From: Clostridia bacterium | GTDB lineage: Bacteria; Bacillota_A; Clostridia; Oscillospirales; CAG-272 | Direction of reading: 5' to 3' | NCBI GenBank assembly: GCA_017533545.1 | Contig: JAFXHW010000104.1 | Span: forward strand, 1-8,472 | DNA length: 8,472 bases | Shown: in pieces, positions 5,083-8,472 of the stretch | Numbering within the stretch: position 1 is the stretch's first letter | Layout: every line of letters starts with the position of its first letter | Notes under the pieces: generated by a model | Seen by the model: the letters and a program-made list of their open reading frames with translations, nothing else | The model's database searches: none | Told to the model about the DNA's origin: nothing | Translations under genes and position numbers: made by a program

Positions 5083-7104
5083 ATGCGTATTGCTCTTACA
5101 GGTAACCCCAATTCAGGTAAGACTACGATGTTCAACGCGCTCACCGGTTCCAGCGAAAAGGTAGGAAACTGGGCAGGTGTTACGGTTGATAAAAAAGAAC
5201 ATGCCGTCAAAAAGGCATATACCTCGGGCGAGCAGATAATTGCCGTCGACCTTCCGGGCGCATATTCTATGTCGCCCTTTACAAGTGAGGAAAGCATCAC
5301 AAGCTCGTATGTAAAAAACGAGAATCCCGACGTTATCATAAATATCGTTGATGCGACAAATCTTTCGAGAAGCCTTTTCTTTACCACACAGCTTCTCGAG
5401 CTTGGCATTCCCGTTGTTGTCGCGCTCAATAAGCACGATATCAATAAGAAAAAGGAAACAAATATCGATGCAGATGCTCTTTCGGCAAAGCTTGGCTGCC
5501 CTGTTATACATACCGTATCCACCTCGGCAGACGGACTCAAGACCGTTATGGAAAAAGCGATCGCAAGCGTTGGGACAGAGCAGAAGGCGCCCTACCTTCA
5601 GGGTGATATCGATCTCAGCGATAAGGCTGTTGTCGAGAAGGCCGACAGAGAACGCTTTGAATTTGTAAACGGTATCGTATCGGATGTCGAAACGAGAAAG
5701 GTGTTCACCAAAAACACCAACGCGCAGGATAGACTCGACGACTTTTTGACAAACAAATGGCTGGGCATTCCGATATTTGCCCTTGTTATGTGGGCGGTGT
5801 TCTGGATCTCTCAGGCAGGACCGGGTGCATGGCTGGCAGAGGGATACGACCTTGAAAGCGGATATCACATCTGGGGTCTTGTCGACTGCATCGCATGGTT
5901 TAAAGACATCGTCAGCGGTTGGATGGCAGGCGCGCACGATCTTTTGCAGGCCATCGTGCTTGAGGGTATAATCGAGGGCGTTGCCGCTGTTGTAGGCTTT
6001 TTGCCCCTGGTTATGGTAATGTACTTCCTCATCGCTCTGCTCGAGGATTGCGGCTATATGGCCCGCGCTACCGTCGTGCTCGATCCCATCTTCAAGAAGG
6101 TCGGACTTTCGGGCAAATCGGTTATCCCCTTCATCATCGGTACAGGCTGTGCCATACCCGGCGTTATGGCCTGCCGCACTATCCGCAATGAGCGCGAGCG
6201 CAGAGCTACCGCGATGCTCGCCCCCTTTATGCCCTGCGGCGCAAAGCTTCCCGTTATCGCCCTTTTCGCCGGCGCATTCTTTGATAATTCGGAATGGGTG
6301 GGCACACTCATGTATTTTGCGGGAATAGTTATCATTCTTCTTGCCGCACTTCTTATCAACGCACTCACCGGTCACAGATTGAGAAAATCCTATTTTATCA
6401 TCGAGCTTCCCGAATATAAGCGTCCCTCTTTCGGTCTGGCATTCAAATCGATGTGCCAGAGAGGCTGGTCGTATATCGTCAAGGCAGGTACTGTCATTCT
6501 CGTATGTAATTTCGTCGTTTACATGATGCAGACCTACAGCTGGAGCTTTAAGGCTGTTGACGATCCCTCAAGCTCCATTCTGGCAAGCATTGCAACTCCC
6601 ATCGCTTACGTTATCGCACCCATCGTGGGTGTAACTCTGTGGCAGCTTGCCGCAGCGGCCGTTACCGGCTTCATTGCAAAGGAGTGCGTCGTTTCCACCC
6701 TTGCAACCGTCTTTATGTTTGAGCATCTTATCAACGAGGATCTTGAAGCGGTCGGTGCCATCGGAGCATCCAATATGGGCGGAATTACCGCTGTTGCCGG
6801 ACTTGCGTTCCTCATGTTCAATCTCTTCTCACCCCCTTGCTTTGCCGCTATCGGTGCAATGAACTCCGAGATCAAGAGCAAAAAGTGGCTTTGGGCAGGT
6901 ATCGGACTGCAGTTCGCCGTCGGATACACCGTCGGATTTTTGGTATTCTTCTTCGGCACACTTATCACAGGCGGATCATTCGGCGCTCTTTGGATGCCTG
7001 TTCTCGGCTGGGCGATAGTTATTGCCATTACGGTCGTTTTTGCGGCAATGATCATCAGAAAAAACAAACAGATCAAAGCGGAATTTGCTCATAAAAAAGC
7101 ATAA
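5083..7104 (+). CDS. feoB: Ferrous iron transporter FeoB
   Basis: An inner-membrane Fe(II) importer with an N-terminal G domain, 673 residues, within the family range. G motifs: G1 GNPNSGKT (7-14), G2 Thr34 in GVTVD, G3 DLPG (56-59), G4 NKHD (116-119), and a G5-like VSTSAD (145-150). The linker (about 165-225) is the guanine-dissociation-inhibitor region. The membrane part (about 226-660) holds two inverted gate motifs: GTGCAIPG (353-360, Cys356) with PFMPCGAKLP (381-390, Cys385), and the later AKECVVSTL (532-540) with FNLFSPPCFAAIG (580-591 region, Cys586). ELPEYKRP (441-448) is a usual FeoB landmark. The start has AGGAGG at 5072-5077. The stop lies inside a 10-bp tandem repeat, and a FeoB-associated Cys-rich protein follows 25 bases on. 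Regulation by iron is inferred from the palindromes. The G4 NKxD is the ordinary GTPase form rather than the NMxD common in FeoB. Confidence 0.97.
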   Translation: MRIALTGNPNSGKTTMFNALTGSSEKVGNWAGVTVDKKEHAVKKAYTSGEQIIAVDLPGAYSMSPFTSEESITSSYVKNENPDVIINIVDATNLSRSLFFTTQLLELGIPVVVALNKHDINKKKETNIDADALSAKLGCPVIHTVSTSADGLKTVMEKAIASVGTEQKAPYLQGDIDLSDKAVVEKADRERFEFVNGIVSDVETRKVFTKNTNAQDRLDDFLTNKWLGIPIFALVMWAVFWISQAGPGAWLAEGYDLESGYHIWGLVDCIAWFKDIVSGWMAGAHDLLQAIVLEGIIEGVAAVVGFLPLVMVMYFLIALLEDCGYMARATVVLDPIFKKVGLSGKSVIPFIIGTGCAIPGVMACRTIRNERERRATAMLAPFMPCGAKLPVIALFAGAFFDNSEWVGTLMYFAGIVIILLAALLINALTGHRLRKSYFIIELPEYKRPSFGLAFKSMCQRGWSYIVKAGTVILVCNFVVYMMQTYSWSFKAVDDPSSSILASIATPIAYVIAPIVGVTLWQLAAAAVTGFIAKECVVSTLATVFMFEHLINEDLEAVGAIGASNMGGITAVAGLAFLMFNLFSPPCFAAIGAMNSEIKSKKWLWAGIGLQFAVGYTVGFLVFFFGTLITGGSFGALWMPVLGWAIVIAITVVFAAMIIRKNKQIKAEFAHKKA

Positions 7105-7130
7105 AAAAGCATAAAAAAGCATAAAAAAGA
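7091..7130 (+). repeat. Four 10-bp tandem repeats at the feoB stop
   Basis: Four units of ATAAAAAAGC (7091-7100, 7101-7110, 7111-7120, 7121-7130; the last ends in GA instead of GC). The feoB stop TAA (7102-7104) falls in the second unit and the ATG of the next gene begins at the final base of the fourth. The array fills the whole junction, where a ribosome binding site would be expected. Confidence 0.92.
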
Positions 7131-7327
7131 TGAAAGATATAATTATAATCATTGTTATCATGATCGTCGTCGGCGCCGCCGCGGCATATCTTATCAGATC
7201 CAAGATAAAAGGCCAAAAATGCGCAGGCTGTCCATATTGCAACGACTGCAAAAAGAGAAGCTGTCCTTCCTCTGCGTCGTGCGCGAATGGCGAAGAAAAT
7301 ACAGATCAGACAAAAAACGATGCGTGA
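7130..7327 (+). CDS. FeoB-associated Cys-rich membrane protein
   Basis: A 65-residue protein with one N-terminal membrane helix (about 4-21, five Ile in a row, then GAAAAY), a short basic stretch, and a cysteine cluster: Cys31, 34, 37 and 40 spaced as CxxCxxCxxC, plus Cys45 and Cys51. This layout and its place directly behind feoB match the small FeoB_associated family (Pfam PF12669, by recollection). The role is not established; the cysteines may bind iron or another metal at the membrane face. No Shine-Dalgarno precedes the ATG; instead the 10-bp AT-rich repeat abuts it, so translation may depend on coupling to feoB or on the A-rich leader. The stop TGA lies in the loop of the terminator. 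The family call is fairly sure. Confidence 0.82.
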   Translation: MKDIIIIIVIMIVVGAAAAYLIRSKIKGQKCAGCPYCNDCKKRSCPSSASCANGEENTDQTKNDA

Positions 7328-7339
7328 GCATCGTTTTTT
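7312..7339 (+). terminator. Rho-independent terminator of the feo locus
   Basis: A 12-bp perfect stem (7312-7323 with 7328-7339) around the loop GTGA, ending in six T. The last codons and stop of the FeoB-associated gene are inside it. Confidence 0.92.
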
Positions 7340-7378
7340 GCGCCTTATCATATTTACATAAAATTTTCAATATCGCTC

Positions 7379-7407
7379 TTTCAAGGCTCACGCTTTTTTT
7401 ATATAAT
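7379..7407 (+). promoter_or_regulatory. Possible promoter for the phosphate cotransporter
   Basis: TATAAT at 7402-7407 is a perfect -10 box. The hexamer 17 bases upstream, TTTCAA (7379-7384), matches only three of six -35 positions. Transcription would start near 7414, leaving a leader of about 190 bases that contains the hairpins described below. Confidence 0.45.
7386..7400 (+). promoter_or_regulatory. GCTCACGC followed by T7: possible alternative partner of the feo terminator
   Basis: GCTCACGC (7386-7393) is the exact complement of GCGTGAGC (7322-7329), which is the loop and inner stem of the upstream terminator, and it is followed by seven T. Pairing would give a second, long-loop terminator exclusive with the first. 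Eight bases over a 56-base gap could be chance. Confidence 0.3.
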
Positions 7408-7413
7408 GTAAAA

Positions 7414-7605
7414 TAGCGGAGAATGCGGTTTGCGTTCCGCGTGATGTAAAAAAAGATGTAAAAAGATGTATGGAAGTGGGTAGCGTGAAAAATTTCACGC
7501 AGTGTTTTGCGGCTTTCGTCGCCGAACGGTGACGATTTTGCTTCGCAAAACCTGCCGCAAAGCCACAGAAAGGAAGCTTTCGTAAACGAAAGCTGTATTT
7601 GTTGA
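7414..7605 (+). ncRNA. Structured 5' leader of unknown class before the Na+/phosphate cotransporter
   Basis: This gene-free stretch holds several perfect stems in order. A hairpin GCGTGAAA/TTTCACGC lies at 7483-7500. A three-way junction is closed by TTTGCGGC (7506-7513) with GCCGCAAA (7554-7561); it contains a 7-bp hairpin at 7517-7534 (one G-U pair, loop GAAC) and a 6-bp hairpin at 7536-7550. An 8-bp hairpin AGCTTTCG/CGAAAGCT follows at 7575-7594. GCTTTCG (7512-7518) could instead pair with CGAAAGC (7587-7593), competing with both the junction and the last hairpin, as in a switch. An A-rich repeat of GATGTAAAAA lies at 7443-7470. I do not recognise a known riboswitch class. A cis-acting leader is the best reading; a mobile hairpin element or a small RNA is also possible. 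Confidence 0.5.
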
Positions 7606-7608
7606 ATG
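7569..7608 (+). promoter_or_regulatory. Hairpin-spaced ribosome binding site of the cotransporter
   Basis: AAAGGA (7569-7574) is the only Shine-Dalgarno candidate, 31 bases before the ATG at 7606. The 8-bp hairpin at 7575-7594 fills 20 of these bases; folded, it brings the effective gap to 11 bases, a workable distance. Initiation may thus depend on this hairpin forming. Confidence 0.5.
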
Positions 7609-8472
7609 GATATTTTTAACGTGTTAAGCTTTATCGGCGGACTTTGTCTGTTCCTTTTCGGTATGAATGTAATGGGCGTGTCCCTTGAAAGAAGCGCGGG
7701 CGGCAAGCTCGAGCTCATGCTTGGCAAGCTTACAAGCAACAAAATTATGGGTCTTATCACCGGCCTCGGCGTAACGGCGGTAATTCAGTCGTCGTCGGCC
7801 ACCACCGTTATGGTTGTCGGATTTGTAAACTCCGGTCTTATGTCGCTAAAGCAGGCCATCCATGTTATCATGGGTGCCAACATCGGTACCACCGTTACCG
7901 CATGGATACTCTCTCTCGGCGGCATTTCGGGCGATAATATAGTATTGAGGCTTTTAAAGCCCTCCTCCTTTACTCCCGTCCTCGCTCTTGTCGGTATTGC
8001 TCTTTATATGTTTGCAAAAAGCAACAAGAAAAAGGAGATAGGCACGATTTTCCTCGGCTTTGCCGTTTTGATGTTCGGTATGGAAACGATGAGCTCCTCC
8101 GTTTCGGGACTTTCCGACGTGCCCGCCTTCCGCGAGCTTTTCATAATGTTCAAAAATCCCATTCTCGGTGTACTCGCAGGAGCGCTCCTTACCGCGATCA
8201 TTCAGTCGTCATCGGCATCGGTCGGTATTTTGCAGGCGTTTGCCATGACGGGAGCCATCTCCTTCAGTGCGGCTATTCCGATAATCATGGGCCAGAACAT
8301 AGGTACCTGTATCACCGCGATCTTGGCATCGTTCGGTACGAATAAAAACGCAAGACGGGCATCGCTTGTCCACCTCAGCTTTAATATGATAGGCACGGCG
8401 ATCTGGCTTGCCGTTTATGCAATAGTTGATGTGGTGTTCGCGCCCGCACTCTTTGATCAGGCCGCCACTATG
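7606..8472 (+). CDS. Na+/phosphate cotransporter, PF02690 family (3' partial)
   Basis: Open from the ATG at 7606 to the right edge, 289 residues with no stop. It is a sodium-coupled phosphate importer of the inner membrane (NptA/YjbB-like family). The two inverted repeats of the fold each show their signature: QSSSATT (61-67) followed by MGANIGTT (89-96), and QSSSAS (200-205) followed by MGQNIGTC (228-235). These serine-rich loops form the substrate and sodium site. The N-terminus MDIFNVLSFIGGLCLFLFGM is a usual family start, and an in-frame TGA sits immediately before it (7603-7605), fixing the start. Many members carry a C-terminal PhoU-like domain, which would lie outside the window. Function in import or export of phosphate cannot be told from sequence. 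It has its own leader and is probably a separate transcription unit from feo. Confidence 0.93.
   Translation, partial: MDIFNVLSFIGGLCLFLFGMNVMGVSLERSAGGKLELMLGKLTSNKIMGLITGLGVTAVIQSSSATTVMVVGFVNSGLMSLKQAIHVIMGANIGTTVTAWILSLGGISGDNIVLRLLKPSSFTPVLALVGIALYMFAKSNKKKEIGTIFLGFAVLMFGMETMSSSVSGLSDVPAFRELFIMFKNPILGVLAGALLTAIIQSSSASVGILQAFAMTGAISFSAAIPIIMGQNIGTCITAILASFGTNKNARRASLVHLSFNMIGTAIWLAVYAIVDVVFAPALFDQAATM

Noticed and set aside
5113..6375. A 420-codon open frame on the - strand opposite feoB
   Set aside because: It lies wholly within feoB, shows no recognisable domain, has an odd Cys/His-rich composition, and has no ribosome site or promoter. It is a shadow of the feoB codon pattern.
7219..7416. 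65-codon + strand frame overlapping the FeoB-associated gene
   Set aside because: It is in a different frame, runs through the terminator and into the next promoter region, and has no ribosome site or family resemblance.
7483..7561. tRNA or hammerhead-type ribozyme in the hairpin-rich leader
   Set aside because: No T-loop or anticodon-arm pattern is present, and the CTGATGA/GAAA core of a hammerhead is absent.
1..8472. CRISPR array, insertion sequence or phage genes
   Set aside because: No regularly spaced direct repeats with unique spacers, no transposase or integrase, and no terminal inverted repeats were seen.

Overview
All genes in this window lie on the + strand. They look like chromosomal DNA from an anaerobic Gram-positive member of the Clostridia (Bacillota), probably related to Oscillospiraceae/Ruminococcaceae. 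The reasons are a class B sortase beside a PxTG-anchored surface protein, an ordinary two-iron rubrerythrin, a split feoA/feoB locus followed by the small FeoB-associated Cys-rich protein, G-rich Shine-Dalgarno sequences, and textbook TTGACA-17-TATAAT promoters. The lineage is inferred from gene content and protein style; no rRNA or other marker is present.

Layout. (1) Positions 3-377 hold the C-terminal end of a cell-wall-anchored protein with TTEEE and VEE repeats and a VPQTG sorting signal. A GNRA-loop terminator follows, then a class B sortase (509-1402) that probably anchors it. (2) A perfect promoter overlapped by an 8-bp inverted repeat drives rubrerythrin (1498-2037), which ends in a terminator. 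(3) Only 23 bases later begins a Cu(I) P1B-type ATPase, copA. Its reading frame is cut by a single in-frame TAA at 3977-3979 and continues in the same frame to 4579. The end of that frame is a copper-chaperone (HMA/CopZ) domain with its own Shine-Dalgarno and ATG at 4379, so CopZ may be made from inside the copA frame. (4) After a strong terminator comes an iron-uptake locus: feoA (4738-4950), feoB (5083-7104) and a FeoB-associated Cys-rich membrane peptide (7130-7327). Matching GGTTAGC-N4-GCTAAC palindromes stand before feoA and before feoB and look like sites for an iron-responsive repressor of the DtxR/IdeR type. (5) A 278-base gap holds a terminator, a possible promoter, and a leader rich in perfect hairpins, including a three-way junction. 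It precedes a Na+/phosphate cotransporter that runs off the right edge (7606-8472).

Together the middle of the window is a metal and oxygen-stress neighbourhood: peroxide detoxification by rubrerythrin, copper export and buffering, and ferrous iron import.

The points most worth a second look are the interrupted copA, the nested copZ, the paired feo palindromes, the structured leader before the phosphate transporter, and short tandem repeats built on TAA stop codons at the ends of copA and feoB.
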